Below, piece after piece: positions 1-8,980 of a DNA stretch of 53,947 nucleotides. The stretch is from assembly GCA_964458325.1 (NCBI GenBank), contig CAYWIM010000022.1:1-53947 (forward strand), written 5' to 3'. The translations under genes and the position numbers were made by a program. Numbering within the stretch: the stretch's first letter is position 1; each line of letters opens with the position of its first letter. Origin of the DNA: JAGMXM01 sp964458325. GTDB taxonomy: Bacteria; Verrucomicrobiota; Verrucomicrobiia; Limisphaerales; UBA1319. A model generated the notes under the pieces. That model did no database searches. It had not been told where the DNA came from and saw nothing but the letters and a program-made list of their open reading frames with translations.

Positions 1-2
1 CC

Positions 3-1709
3 GTCAAGGGGCCCGATACCGTACCCGTCATTCACCCCGTGCCCCAAACCACCTCGCGCAGCAGCTATGGCGGGGGCGGCAGCTATGGCGGGGGCGGCGG
101 CAGCTATGGCGGGGGCGGCGGCGGCTATGGCGGGGGCGGCGGCGGCGGCGGCGGGGGCGGCGGCTACGGCGGCGGCGGCGGCTCGGGCGGTGAGATCCCT
201 CGAGTCATGGTGGCTCCGGGCGGTGGCGGCGGTTATGGCGGGGGCGGCTACGGTGGCCAGGGCGGGGGCGGCTACGGTGGCGGCGGCTACGGTGGCGGCG
301 GCGGTGGCTATGGGGGGCAGGGTGGCTATGGGGGGCAGGGCGGCTACGGTGGTGGCGGCGGCGGCGGCGGTCTGACGGGCGTGACCCGGCTGACCCCGAT
401 GTCGGAAGTTCAGAACATGGTGCGCCAGTTCTTCACCGAGGCCACGGGAATCAATTTCGGCGGCACGAGCACCACGGGCGGCCAAGGGGGCACGGGAACG
501 GGCGGCTACGGTCTGGGCGGGGGCGGACTGGCCGGAGGACAATACGGGACTGGGACCACAGGCGGCGGCGGCCAGAACGTCATTCGCCCGATGTTCTTCA
601 ACGATCGGACGGGCGTGCTGTTCGTCCGCGCAACGCTCGAGGAACTGGACTTGATCGATCAGGCCATCCAGGCGCTCAACTTCGCACCGCCGCAGGTCAA
701 CCTCGAGGCCAAGTTCGTCGAGATCAGCCAGGATGACAACAAGGCATTGGGATTCGACTGGATTATCGGCAATTTCCTCTTCAACGGAGGGAAGGTGGGT
801 GCTCAAGGCGGTTCAGCGCCCCAGTTTGGAGCGCCGATTACCGAAGCCAATCCGGTCGGGTATTTCCCGATCGGCATGGGGCCCGGCACGGGTGACTATG
901 CGCCCAAAGACTCCGATGGCGCCTTGTTCCAATCTTCCGGCACGCCGATCGCAACGATCACGGGCATCATGACCGATCCGCAGTTCCGGGTCGTGATCCG
1001 GGCGCTCGAGGAGCGGCAGGGTGTGGACGTCATGAACGCGCCGAATGTGACCACGCTGAGCGGCCGGCAGGCGCAAATCATGGTGACGGTGCAGCGCCAG
1101 ATTCTGGCCGGAGTATCGGCTACGACCAGCCAGCCGGGGGGAACGACGACGACCACCGGGGGCGGGGTGGTGCAGCAGGCGGCTGCGGTGCCGATCCTGC
1201 AGCCCGAGCCTATTGCGATCCCCACGGGGCCGACCTTGGACGTGATTCCTTACGTCTCGGCCGACGGCTACACCATCCAGATGACGCTGATCCCGTCGAT
1301 CCTGGATTTCCTGGGCTACGGCAATCCGGATATTCCCGAGGCCCTCGAGTTCGAAAAGACGGTGCAGGCTCAATCCGGACAGTCCCGATCCCCGATTCCG
1401 CTACCCCGGTTCCTGATTCGCCAGGTGACGACCAGCGCGACCGTCTGGGATGGCCAGACCGTTGTGTTGGGCGGGCTGATTTCGGATAAGGTGACGCGCA
1501 CGCGCAAGCAGGTGCCGATTTTGGGCGACCTGCCGGTTCTGGGCCGGCTGTTCCGGAGCGAAAACAACGGCACGGCGAAGAAGAACCTGATGATCTTTGT
1601 CACCGCCAAGATTGTGGATCCGGCTGGCAACCGGGTGCACACGGACGACAACCTCCCTTACGATCCCAATCTGGTTCCGATCCAGCGGACCGTGTCAACG
1701 GTCCGGTAA
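3..1709 (+). CDS. Secretin of the type II/III secretion family (GspD-like), 5' end outside window
   Basis: The reading frame is open from the first complete codon, so the N-terminal part lies upstream; GTG at 39 is not a credible true start. The visible part begins with a long Gly/Tyr-rich stretch, then a short N-domain-like segment (VRATLEELDLIDQAIQAL) and the secretin core. The core is identified by TTLSGRQAQIMV, by VWDGQTVVLGGLISDKVTR, and by the C-terminal secretin signature VPILGDLPVLGRLFRS followed by KKNLMIFVTAKIVDP. Secretins form the outer-membrane pore of type II secretion and type IV pilus machines. The exonuclease gene starts 15 bp downstream. The oddity is the extreme glycine content ahead of the pore domain; no other secretion gene is visible here. 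Confidence 0.9.
   Translation, partial: VKGPDTVPVIHPVPQTTSRSSYGGGGSYGGGGGSYGGGGGGYGGGGGGGGGGGGYGGGGGSGGEIPRVMVAPGGGGGYGGGGYGGQGGGGYGGGGYGGGGGGYGGQGGYGGQGGYGGGGGGGGLTGVTRLTPMSEVQNMVRQFFTEATGINFGGTSTTGGQGGTGTGGYGLGGGGLAGGQYGTGTTGGGGQNVIRPMFFNDRTGVLFVRATLEELDLIDQAIQALNFAPPQVNLEAKFVEISQDDNKALGFDWIIGNFLFNGGKVGAQGGSAPQFGAPITEANPVGYFPIGMGPGTGDYAPKDSDGALFQSSGTPIATITGIMTDPQFRVVIRALEERQGVDVMNAPNVTTLSGRQAQIMVTVQRQILAGVSATTSQPGGTTTTTGGGVVQQAAAVPILQPEPIAIPTGPTLDVIPYVSADGYTIQMTLIPSILDFLGYGNPDIPEALEFEKTVQAQSGQSRSPIPLPRFLIRQVTTSATVWDGQTVVLGGLISDKVTRTRKQVPILGDLPVLGRLFRSENNGTAKKNLMIFVTAKIVDPAGNRVHTDDNLPYDPNLVPIQRTVSTVR
69..372 (+). repeat. GGC/GGG/TAT low-complexity tract coding Gly-Tyr repeats
   Basis: Imperfect tandem units of the form GGC-GGG-GGC-GGC-TAT encode runs of (G)nY and GGYGGQ inside the secretin. 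A second, weaker Gly-rich stretch follows at about 470-570. The other two forward frames read as alanine-rich open frames, which are artefacts of this composition. Such tracts are prone to slippage, so the repeat number may vary between strains or be assembled incorrectly. Confidence 0.9.
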
Positions 1710-1724
1710 TCCGATGGGAGATGG

Positions 1725-2675
1725 GTGTCAGCATCCGCGGCTCGAGCCAACCTCATGGAAAATGGTCCAGAGGTCAGACGGGCGGGCGGATCGAGGCCGG
1801 ATCGGCGGCTGTTGCTGGTCGATGGTCATGCCTACGCGTATCGGGCATACCACGCGCTGCAGCGGCTGAGCGGGCCGGATGGGGCTCCAACCCACGCCAT
1901 CTATGGGTTCATCAAGATGCTGGGCAAGCTGCGGATCGATTGCTCGCCCACGCACTGGATGGTAGTGTGGGATGGCGGTCTGGACGCCGGCCGAGTGGTG
2001 GCGCTGCCCGAGTATAAGTCGAATCGGCCGCCGATGCCGAAGGATTTGGCGGCCCAGCTGCCCGGGATGATCGAGTATCTCGAAGCCGCCCGGATTCCGT
2101 GGCGACAGGAAGATGGGGTCGAGGCGGATGATGCCATCGCGTCGTTATGCCGCCAGGCGGCGGCGGAGGGTGCATGGGTGACTGTGGCCAGCTCGGATAA
2201 GGATTTCATGCAGCTGGTGGGGGAACGGGTGGGGCTGGAGAATCCATCTGGGACGGCGGGCCGGAGGCTGGGCGTCTCCGAGGTGATCGAGAAGACCGGG
2301 GTGCGTCCGGAGCAGGTGGTGGATTGGCTGAGCTTGATCGGGGATGCAGTGGATAACATTGGGGGAGTGCCGGGTGTTGGTCCGAAAACTGCTTCCAAGC
2401 TGCTGGCGCAATTTGGGTCGATCGAACGGCTCTACGAAAGGTTGAGCGAAGTCGAGCCGGCTGCGGCTCGAGAGAGGCTCCGGTCGAGCCAGTCGGTCGT
2501 GCGGCGGAACCAGGAGCTGATTCGGTTGCGATCGGAGGTGCCCGTCGATATGGATTGGGATCGAGCGGCGGTTCGGCCGGGGGACGAGCAGCGATTGCGA
2601 TCGCTTTGCGAGCGGTGGGGGTTCCGGTCGCTGGCGGCTGAATTGAGCGGCTTGCGGCAGGGCGAGCTCTGGTGA
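1725..2675 (+). CDS. Stand-alone 5'-3' exonuclease (PIN/H3TH, DNA polymerase I N-domain type)
   Basis: A protein of 316 residues matching the 5'-nuclease domain of DNA polymerase I, without a polymerase module. Visible marks are the N-terminal LLLVDGHAYAYRAYHAL strand-helix, the acidic cluster EADDAIASL, SSDKDFMQLV, and the helix-three-turn-helix segment GVPGVGPKTASKLL near residues 210-225. Family members remove RNA primers and cleave flaps with two metal ions held by conserved Asp/Glu. GTG at 1725 follows a GGGAG; ATG at 1755 is the alternative and loses only ten non-conserved residues. It sits 15 bp after the secretin gene, with which no functional link is obvious. The product is close to the Xni/ExoIX group but longer. 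Confidence 0.85.
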   Translation: MSASAARANLMENGPEVRRAGGSRPDRRLLLVDGHAYAYRAYHALQRLSGPDGAPTHAIYGFIKMLGKLRIDCSPTHWMVVWDGGLDAGRVVALPEYKSNRPPMPKDLAAQLPGMIEYLEAARIPWRQEDGVEADDAIASLCRQAAAEGAWVTVASSDKDFMQLVGERVGLENPSGTAGRRLGVSEVIEKTGVRPEQVVDWLSLIGDAVDNIGGVPGVGPKTASKLLAQFGSIERLYERLSEVEPAAARERLRSSQSVVRRNQELIRLRSEVPVDMDWDRAAVRPGDEQRLRSLCERWGFRSLAAELSGLRQGELW

Positions 2676-2759
2676 TGCCGGGGGGAGGGATGGACGGTGC
2701 GGCGGCGGTGGCGAGAACGTTGGACAATGACGGACTGCTTTGTTAGAAGGACACAGCTT

Positions 2760-4721
2760 ATGCGGTGGGTTATGCGAACAAACCGATGGATGGTGGCGAG
2801 CGTGCTGCTGGGTTTGGCGGGCCAGGCCCGGAGCGCTGACGCTCCGATTGCCCCTCAAGGATCCGAGTATTCCCTGCCGGGACACCTGGCGGGCGACCAG
2901 GCGCATCCGCACCTGAGCCTGGGCGGGAGCGGCGGCTACCTGGTTTGGGACGACAATGCGACCGATGGGGCAGGCCGCGGCATTGGCGCCGTGAAACTGA
3001 ACGCGAACCTCTCCCCCGCGCTGGGCGTCACGCGGATCAACGAGGCCGCCGATGGGGATCAAGAGCAGCCCCAGGTGGCCTTATTGCCCAATGGCGGCGC
3101 GGTTTTTGTATGGCAGGGAGGCGCGCCTGGATTCCAGAAGATCTACGCCCGGTTCATGGGGGCGGATCAGGCTTTTTTGGCCGGGGATGTCCAGGTGAAC
3201 GTGTATGCGGTACAGCAGCAGGTCAACCCCGCGGTGGCGGCCTTGGCGGACGGGACCGCGGTGGTGGTCTGGTCCAGCCATGGACAGGACGGGAGCTTGC
3301 AGGGGATCTTTGGCCGGAGGTTTTCGGAGTCGGGGCAGCCCTTGGGCGGCGAGTTTCAAGTCAACCTCACGACCAGTCTGAACCAGCGCAACCCCGCGGT
3401 GGCGGCGATGGCCGGAGGCGGTTTCGTGGTGGCCTGGATCAACGAGCGTTTCATGGGCTATGGGCCTCAATACGGGCCGGATGGGCTGCCCTTCAACAGC
3501 ATGGGATTGCCCTATCCATATACCGAGCAATACGGTTTCGAGTGTTATGGGCGGCTCTATGACAGCAGCGGGCAGCCGCTGGGAGACGAGCTGCGTCTGA
3601 GCGAGGCGGGGTCGTTCGCGGCGAATCCGGCTGTCGCCGGCCTTTCGACAGGCGGTTTCCTGTGCGTTTGGAGCCAGAAGTTCCAGCTCGATGCGGATCG
3701 GAACTGGGATGTGTGCGGCCGGGTTTTCAACGCCAACGGCACGCCGGCCAGCCCGGTGAAGACGCTGAACACACACACCTACGGCGATCAGTTCGGCCCT
3801 CGAGTGGCGGCGGTGGGAACCGAGGCGCTGGTGGTATGGACCAGCCTGCTGCAGGACGGCTCCTGGGAGGGCGTTTTTGGACAGTATGTCGATGGACAGG
3901 GCGGATTGGCGGGAGGCGAGCTTCAGGTGAACACCACGGTTCTGAGCCGCCAGATCCATCCGGCGGTAGCGGCGGATGCCCGGGGCCGGCTGCTGGCGGT
4001 CTGGTCGGGCGTCTTTCTCGGGACGGGCGACTTCGATCTGTTCGCGCAGCGGTATGCGTCGGCGCTCCCGCTCGATGCGCCGGCAGCGCCCTATGTGGCG
4101 CCGGTGAAACAAGGGCGGCTGAGCGTGACGTGGCCGCCGCTGTCGGGATACGTTGTGGACCACTACGAGCTGTACATGGACGGCAGCCAGAGTCCGATCC
4201 TGGTGGCCGGGAATCGGTATCTGGCGAGCCAGCTGCTGCCGGGAACGGTCCACACATTCCGGTTGCTGTATCAATTGGATGACGGGAGGCGCTCGCCGGT
4301 GTCGGAGGCCGCCAGCGGCAAGACATGGGACGAGGATGACAATGGCGACGGGCTGCCCGACGATTGGCAGGCGCGGTATTGGGGGGCGCAGCCGGCGGCT
4401 TGGCCCAGGAACAACGACACGACCGACAGTGACGGCGATGGCGCGTCGAACCTGCAGGAGTTTCTCGCTGGCACAGCCCCGAACGATCCGAGCAGCGTGC
4501 TGCGAACGCGGTGGGTGAAGGAGGCGGCGGGCAGCCGGCTGATCTGGAACGCGCAGCCGGGTTTTGTCTACCAAGTGCAGGTGGCGACGGAGTTCGCGGA
4601 AGCCAGCAGCGATGCGTGGAGCGATTTCGGGCTGCCGCGCCTGGCGTCGGAATCGACCGATTCGGTGGCGGTCCAGCCGGGCCAGAGCCAGGCCTATTAC
4701 CGCGTGATCCGCTTGTGGTGA
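2760..4721 (+). CDS. Exported repeat protein with FN3-like and Ca-binding DxDGDG segments
   Basis: I place the start at ATG 2760, preceded by AGAAGGA, giving 653 residues with a clear signal peptide (basic start, hydrophobic core, cleavage near QARSADA). Residues about 40-440 contain roughly 60-residue repeats, each with a QVN...NPAVA...VVW pattern and an Asp/Gly turn, likely a beta-propeller or beta-sandwich series. A fibronectin-III-like stretch (VTWPPLSGYVVDHYELY) follows. Two acidic loops, DEDDNGDGLPDDW and DTTDSDGDGASNLQEFL, resemble thrombospondin type 3/dockerin calcium sites. The C-terminus ends in YYRVI, as in many verrucomicrobial exoproteins. Substrate or partner is unknown. An in-frame GTG at 2697 would bury the signal peptide, so I reject it. 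Confidence 0.75.
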   Translation: MRWVMRTNRWMVASVLLGLAGQARSADAPIAPQGSEYSLPGHLAGDQAHPHLSLGGSGGYLVWDDNATDGAGRGIGAVKLNANLSPALGVTRINEAADGDQEQPQVALLPNGGAVFVWQGGAPGFQKIYARFMGADQAFLAGDVQVNVYAVQQQVNPAVAALADGTAVVVWSSHGQDGSLQGIFGRRFSESGQPLGGEFQVNLTTSLNQRNPAVAAMAGGGFVVAWINERFMGYGPQYGPDGLPFNSMGLPYPYTEQYGFECYGRLYDSSGQPLGDELRLSEAGSFAANPAVAGLSTGGFLCVWSQKFQLDADRNWDVCGRVFNANGTPASPVKTLNTHTYGDQFGPRVAAVGTEALVVWTSLLQDGSWEGVFGQYVDGQGGLAGGELQVNTTVLSRQIHPAVAADARGRLLAVWSGVFLGTGDFDLFAQRYASALPLDAPAAPYVAPVKQGRLSVTWPPLSGYVVDHYELYMDGSQSPILVAGNRYLASQLLPGTVHTFRLLYQLDDGRRSPVSEAASGKTWDEDDNGDGLPDDWQARYWGAQPAAWPRNNDTTDSDGDGASNLQEFLAGTAPNDPSSVLRTRWVKEAAGSRLIWNAQPGFVYQVQVATEFAEASSDAWSDFGLPRLASESTDSVAVQPGQSQAYYRVIRLW

Positions 4722-4738
4722 AGAAGACGAGGTGATCT

Positions 4739-6109
4739 ATGTTGCGAAGGCTTGCGAAATGGTGGGGGCTATGGGCGGTGGGGGCCATCGTCCCGTCCGC
4801 GCTCGGATTTTCCCTGCTGGGTCCCGTGGCGTCCTGGATGGACAACCTCAAATACTACAACCTGACCGGGGACATCGGGAATGGGCCGATGGCGCGCGGG
4901 GAAGGATACCGCCGTAATTTCAGCACGGTCTACTACGGGTTCGACCGCAGCTTCATCGAGTTCTTCGGGACGAAAGGGATCGAGGCGGTGGATGCCGCGG
5001 TCAAGATCTTTAACGATCTGCCGCCAGCGTCCCAGATGGACCTTTCGACATTCCCGTTGTCCACCCTTCGGGACAACTACAAGGCCAGCGGGCTGCTGCT
5101 GGTGGATCTCAAGTCCGTGGTCATGTGGCTGCTGATCGAGCAGTTGGGATTGGCTGAGGCGGAGCGATGGGTATGGTGTCTGAGGGAGTCGTGGGACGCG
5201 GGCAACAACAACTGGAACCATGTCGTGATCAAGCGCAATTACGATCCGGAGACGCTGCTGCCTTCGAGCTATGTCAATGGCGTGCTCTACACCTACCGGA
5301 TCCAGCGCTACATCACACCGGCCGATCCGTCCTTCGATGCCGTCGAGACTCCGGTGGATCCGCTGGCCCTGCTATCGACGAGCGTGTCGGGAGCGGCGGT
5401 CGGAGTCGGACAGTTCCTCACGGGGCTGACCCGGGATGACGCGGGCGGGCTCAAGTATCTGTACAGCACGTTGAACCGGGTGGTGGAAACCCCCGTGGCG
5501 GGCGCCGAGGTGCCCACCAACGTGTTCGGCGGGGTTCCGTGGTATCCGATCGGTTTGACCAATTTGCTGAACACGAATGTGATCACGGCCACGAACCTGG
5601 CCTTTCCAAGAGCGGGCATCGAGAAGGTGACGTTCGTCAAGGTCAACGTCAATCCGATGATCGGCGAGCTGTTCCAGCCGATCACGAACCTGTGGATGGA
5701 CACCTTTTTCACGAACACGGCTCAGGGCTCGCTGCAGACGGCCACCATGCAGCTCCAGCGGGTGATCACCGTGCCGGACATCCTGTTCGCGGCGGGCGAT
5801 CTCGGGCTGCAAGAGCATTTTCCGATCGATAACCGGCGGAATGTCGCCATGGTCAACAACTCGGCATTGAACACCCTGGGGACGGCGACGGAGCTGTATG
5901 GGCCGGGGGTGATCAATCCACCATCGGTGATCACCTTCAGCCGCTTGGGGCCAAGCTATCATAACGGGCCAGGGTTCCTGACCGAGCAGCGGGCTCAGCC
6001 GATCTTCGTGTTCCAGTGGGGGTGGTTCGACGGCACCACCAACGATCCGGTCGTCTTCCCTGTGGGGACCACGGCGGGCGATCTTCGGCAAATGTATTTC
6101 GGACCCTAA
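4739..6109 (+). CDS. Exported protein of unknown function
   Basis: This encodes 456 residues starting at ATG 4739, 17 bp after the preceding stop and behind GACGAGGTGA. The N-terminus (MLRRLAKWWGLWAVGAIVPS) is a signal peptide or membrane anchor with cleavage near SALG. The mature part is rich in Asn, Thr and aromatic residues (MDNLKYYNLTGDIGNGP, YYGFDRSFIEFFG). It has no cysteine cluster, protease motif or repeat that I can name. Close spacing with the genes on both sides suggests one transcription unit of three exported proteins. I do not recognise the family. No coiled coil or further transmembrane helix is evident. Confidence 0.7.
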   Translation: MLRRLAKWWGLWAVGAIVPSALGFSLLGPVASWMDNLKYYNLTGDIGNGPMARGEGYRRNFSTVYYGFDRSFIEFFGTKGIEAVDAAVKIFNDLPPASQMDLSTFPLSTLRDNYKASGLLLVDLKSVVMWLLIEQLGLAEAERWVWCLRESWDAGNNNWNHVVIKRNYDPETLLPSSYVNGVLYTYRIQRYITPADPSFDAVETPVDPLALLSTSVSGAAVGVGQFLTGLTRDDAGGLKYLYSTLNRVVETPVAGAEVPTNVFGGVPWYPIGLTNLLNTNVITATNLAFPRAGIEKVTFVKVNVNPMIGELFQPITNLWMDTFFTNTAQGSLQTATMQLQRVITVPDILFAAGDLGLQEHFPIDNRRNVAMVNNSALNTLGTATELYGPGVINPPSVITFSRLGPSYHNGPGFLTEQRAQPIFVFQWGWFDGTTNDPVVFPVGTTAGDLRQMYFGP

Positions 6110-6137
6110 CGAACGGACCTATTTCGGGCAGTCGCAT

Positions 6138-8975
6138 ATGAAACCGACCATTGTCGCTCTTGGGTTGGCGGGCATTCTTGGAGCAGCGGAGACGTGGGCC
6201 ACGGCGCCGCGATACGAGAACTACGGAACCGTCACGGCGCCGTTGAACATCGACGCGACCGTGTTCATCAACGGCGGCTTGTTCAGCCTCAGCGGGTACA
6301 CCGGCGGCTCCTATTACTACTACTCCTACATCGTCTCCACGATGCCGTTCGTGACGCAGAACACGATGTATTACACCAACCTGGCCAGCGGCATCATGCA
6401 GGACAGCACCGGGTTCCGGTTCCTGTTTCTGACCAACGGATTTCCCTACTCGGCCCGGTCATTCGACAACAAGGGCCAGATCGAGGGATACCTCCTTTCC
6501 GTCAAGGCCGACGACATCCGGCACTCGGGTCTCATGACGGGGGTCGGGGGCGGGCTGGTGCGGTTCGAAGGCAGCAACGTGGTCATGCGCAACGGCGGTG
6601 TTTCGGCGCGCGGCTACGGCAGCTCGGGCGGGCTCGGCCCGAGCATCCGCGATGAGCGCGAGTCGGTCGAGAACCTCTATTTTGCCACGGGGGAGGCCCA
6701 GCACCTGGACGACGAGGGCCAGCCGCTCAACCTGAACCTGCTGACCATGCCGAACCCGCAGTCGCCGACGCACCAGGTGCTCGAGTATAGCATTGGCGGG
6801 GGAGTGTCGAACATCTTCTTCACCAACTTCGCCTATGTGCCGAGCCTCTTCTTCTTCAATAGCAACTACATCGCCGTGGCTCAAACGAACCAGATCAATC
6901 CGTCCAACGCCATCATCCAGGTGATTTTTGTCAACACCAATGTTTTCGACACCAATGTGACCGTGACGGCCGGGTTCCAGGGGCGGACGGCCGGGATCGA
7001 GCTCCAGGCGCCGGCGTACGATTTCGTGGCCGGGGTGCCGTACACGAACTACATCTATTTCACGGATAACGCCGCGAGCCGGACCAACTTCAATTATGCC
7101 ACCAACATGTACGGCGAGATCCTCCGGCCCGACAACTACAGCATGGTCCGGGGCACCAGCGAGTATTACTTCGGCGGCCTGATGCCGGGCAACACCGAGT
7201 TCACCAACGACCTGATCGTCAACCCGACCTACGAGTTCACCCAGGTCACGAATCGCTACACGGCCTACTCGGTGTTCACGGGGATGACCAATGCCTTCGG
7301 CTCGGTGATCGACACCGGGCTGAACCCGTCGCTGACGGATCCGACCAACCAGGCGGGGCGGATCGAGATCAAGGCTTCGCAGCTGGATCTGACCCGGGCT
7401 CGAATGGCGGCGGAGACGGTGATCGACATCCAGACCACCAACCTGGTGAGCGCGGACCGGGCGATTGTGGACGCCCCGATCGTGAGGCTGGATCTGACCA
7501 GCACCAACGGGCTGCTGCTCCTGACCACGAACCTGCTCCCGTCGCTCTCGAAGCGGCTGAGCGGGACGATCTCGGCCTACACGGCGCTCTGGACCAATAA
7601 CGCCTCGGTGATGGTGGACACCAACACCAACACTGTGGCGATCAAGTTCCACGCCTTGATTGTCGAGCAGGAGTTCTACGGGGAGCAGGCCGTAGCGCTC
7701 TACGATGCGCGATTGAAGGCGACGAACGTGGTGCTCAACGCGGACCTGATGGTGAGCAAGTCCCTCGTCGTGGATGCGACGGGCATCCATGTGCGAAGCA
7801 ATTTGCACGGCGCCGCTTTCGCCAACTTCGGCGCCACGAATTTCCCGTTCGTGAAGCATTTGACCAATGACGGGGCGATCACGGTGCAGAACCGCGTGAA
7901 CCTCGGGGTGGACCGCGCGGATCCGATCGACGTGCTGGTGAACCGGGGAACGATCTCGGGCAGCTATGTGGGGATCAAGGCGAACAGCCTCGAGAACAGC
8001 GGCATTTTGGAGGCGGCCAGCGGAGCGGTCGAGATCGATGCCCAGGTGGCCAAACTGGACGGAGGCGGCATCTACGCCGACAGCGATGTCGTGTTGAAAG
8101 GCCAGGAATACAAGGTCCGCGGCGTCACCGTATCGGGCAGCACCCTGTATTTCGATGTGCCCGGCCGGTTCTCCGATGGCGGCGAGGATGCGATGTCCAC
8201 ATGGATCTGCACGGATGGGTTTCATCTGCTGACCAAGCCGGGCGAAGGGGATCTGATGGGCACGGAGTTCTACTCGAGCGCACCGCAGTTCACGGCGGTG
8301 TCCCACACGTGGGCGGGCGAAGACCGCGGGGCGACGGCGGCGGGATTCAGCAACAACATGGCCCTCGGCCGGCTGACCCTGGACGGCGCGAACCTGAGCA
8401 TCTTCGCCTTCAGCGGCCCGGGCGCGAGCAACGCGCTCTATGTGGATTACCTGAGCCTGCAGAACCGGGCGACGAACATACTGGATTCATTGGAGGTGGC
8501 GCCGAACATGACCCTTTATTTTGCGGCTGCCAACCTGCCCGTCGAGGATCTGGATGGCCAACTCGATGGGCGGCTGCGATGGGTGAGCCAGTACGCGGGC
8601 CCGAACAGCACCGTAACGATCACCACGCCGGACGGCCAGACATTCGATGTGAACGCCAGTCTGCCCACCAGCACCCAGATCGATTCCGATGCGGATACCC
8701 TGGCCAATGCGGTCGATCCTTCCCCATTCGACGGCGTGGAGATCCTCAGCGTGACGGTGACCAACATGCCGGAGCGGGCAGCATTGATTTCATGGCGGGC
8801 GGCGGCGGGAACGACCTATCAGATCGAGTCTGCCGACAGCATGCCGCCCACGGGATGGCAGCTGCTCACAACCTGGGTGAATCCTGCGGCCACCAACGGG
8901 GTGGTCACGGTTGCCAACGCCCTGCCGCCCGGCGAGAAACGCTACTTCCGGGTCGGCTACGTGCCGGGCCAGTAA
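6138..8975 (+). CDS. Large exported beta-rich protein, possible surface adhesin
   Basis: This encodes 945 residues, starting at ATG 6138 with a signal peptide (MKPTIVALGLAGILGAAETW, cleavage near ATA). The body is dominated by Asn/Thr-rich short strands (TNLxxxD, TNxFxxTN) and by stretches such as NRGTISGSYVGIKANSLENS, typical of right-handed beta-helix or filamentous surface proteins. Close to the C-terminus an acidic loop (DSDADTLANAVDPSPFDG) resembles a calcium-binding thrombospondin-3 unit. It is followed by a final domain with TTYQIESAD and KRYFRVGYV, shared in style with the gene at 2760. It ends 5 bp before the convergent glmM. The ligand is unknown; export and a structural surface role are inference. 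Confidence 0.7.
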   Translation: MKPTIVALGLAGILGAAETWATAPRYENYGTVTAPLNIDATVFINGGLFSLSGYTGGSYYYYSYIVSTMPFVTQNTMYYTNLASGIMQDSTGFRFLFLTNGFPYSARSFDNKGQIEGYLLSVKADDIRHSGLMTGVGGGLVRFEGSNVVMRNGGVSARGYGSSGGLGPSIRDERESVENLYFATGEAQHLDDEGQPLNLNLLTMPNPQSPTHQVLEYSIGGGVSNIFFTNFAYVPSLFFFNSNYIAVAQTNQINPSNAIIQVIFVNTNVFDTNVTVTAGFQGRTAGIELQAPAYDFVAGVPYTNYIYFTDNAASRTNFNYATNMYGEILRPDNYSMVRGTSEYYFGGLMPGNTEFTNDLIVNPTYEFTQVTNRYTAYSVFTGMTNAFGSVIDTGLNPSLTDPTNQAGRIEIKASQLDLTRARMAAETVIDIQTTNLVSADRAIVDAPIVRLDLTSTNGLLLLTTNLLPSLSKRLSGTISAYTALWTNNASVMVDTNTNTVAIKFHALIVEQEFYGEQAVALYDARLKATNVVLNADLMVSKSLVVDATGIHVRSNLHGAAFANFGATNFPFVKHLTNDGAITVQNRVNLGVDRADPIDVLVNRGTISGSYVGIKANSLENSGILEAASGAVEIDAQVAKLDGGGIYADSDVVLKGQEYKVRGVTVSGSTLYFDVPGRFSDGGEDAMSTWICTDGFHLLTKPGEGDLMGTEFYSSAPQFTAVSHTWAGEDRGATAAGFSNNMALGRLTLDGANLSIFAFSGPGASNALYVDYLSLQNRATNILDSLEVAPNMTLYFAAANLPVEDLDGQLDGRLRWVSQYAGPNSTVTITTPDGQTFDVNASLPTSTQIDSDADTLANAVDPSPFDGVEILSVTVTNMPERAALISWRAAAGTTYQIESADSMPPTGWQLLTTWVNPAATNGVVTVANALPPGEKRYFRVGYVPGQ

Positions 8976-8980
8976 GGGCC

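Noticed and set aside
67..375. Poly-alanine open frame over the glycine tract
   Set aside because: Alternative reading of the GGC repeat; no start context and inside the secretin.
813..1373. Antisense open frames across the secretin and other GC-rich genes
   Set aside because: They mirror real genes, are Arg/Pro/Ala-rich and lack domain marks.
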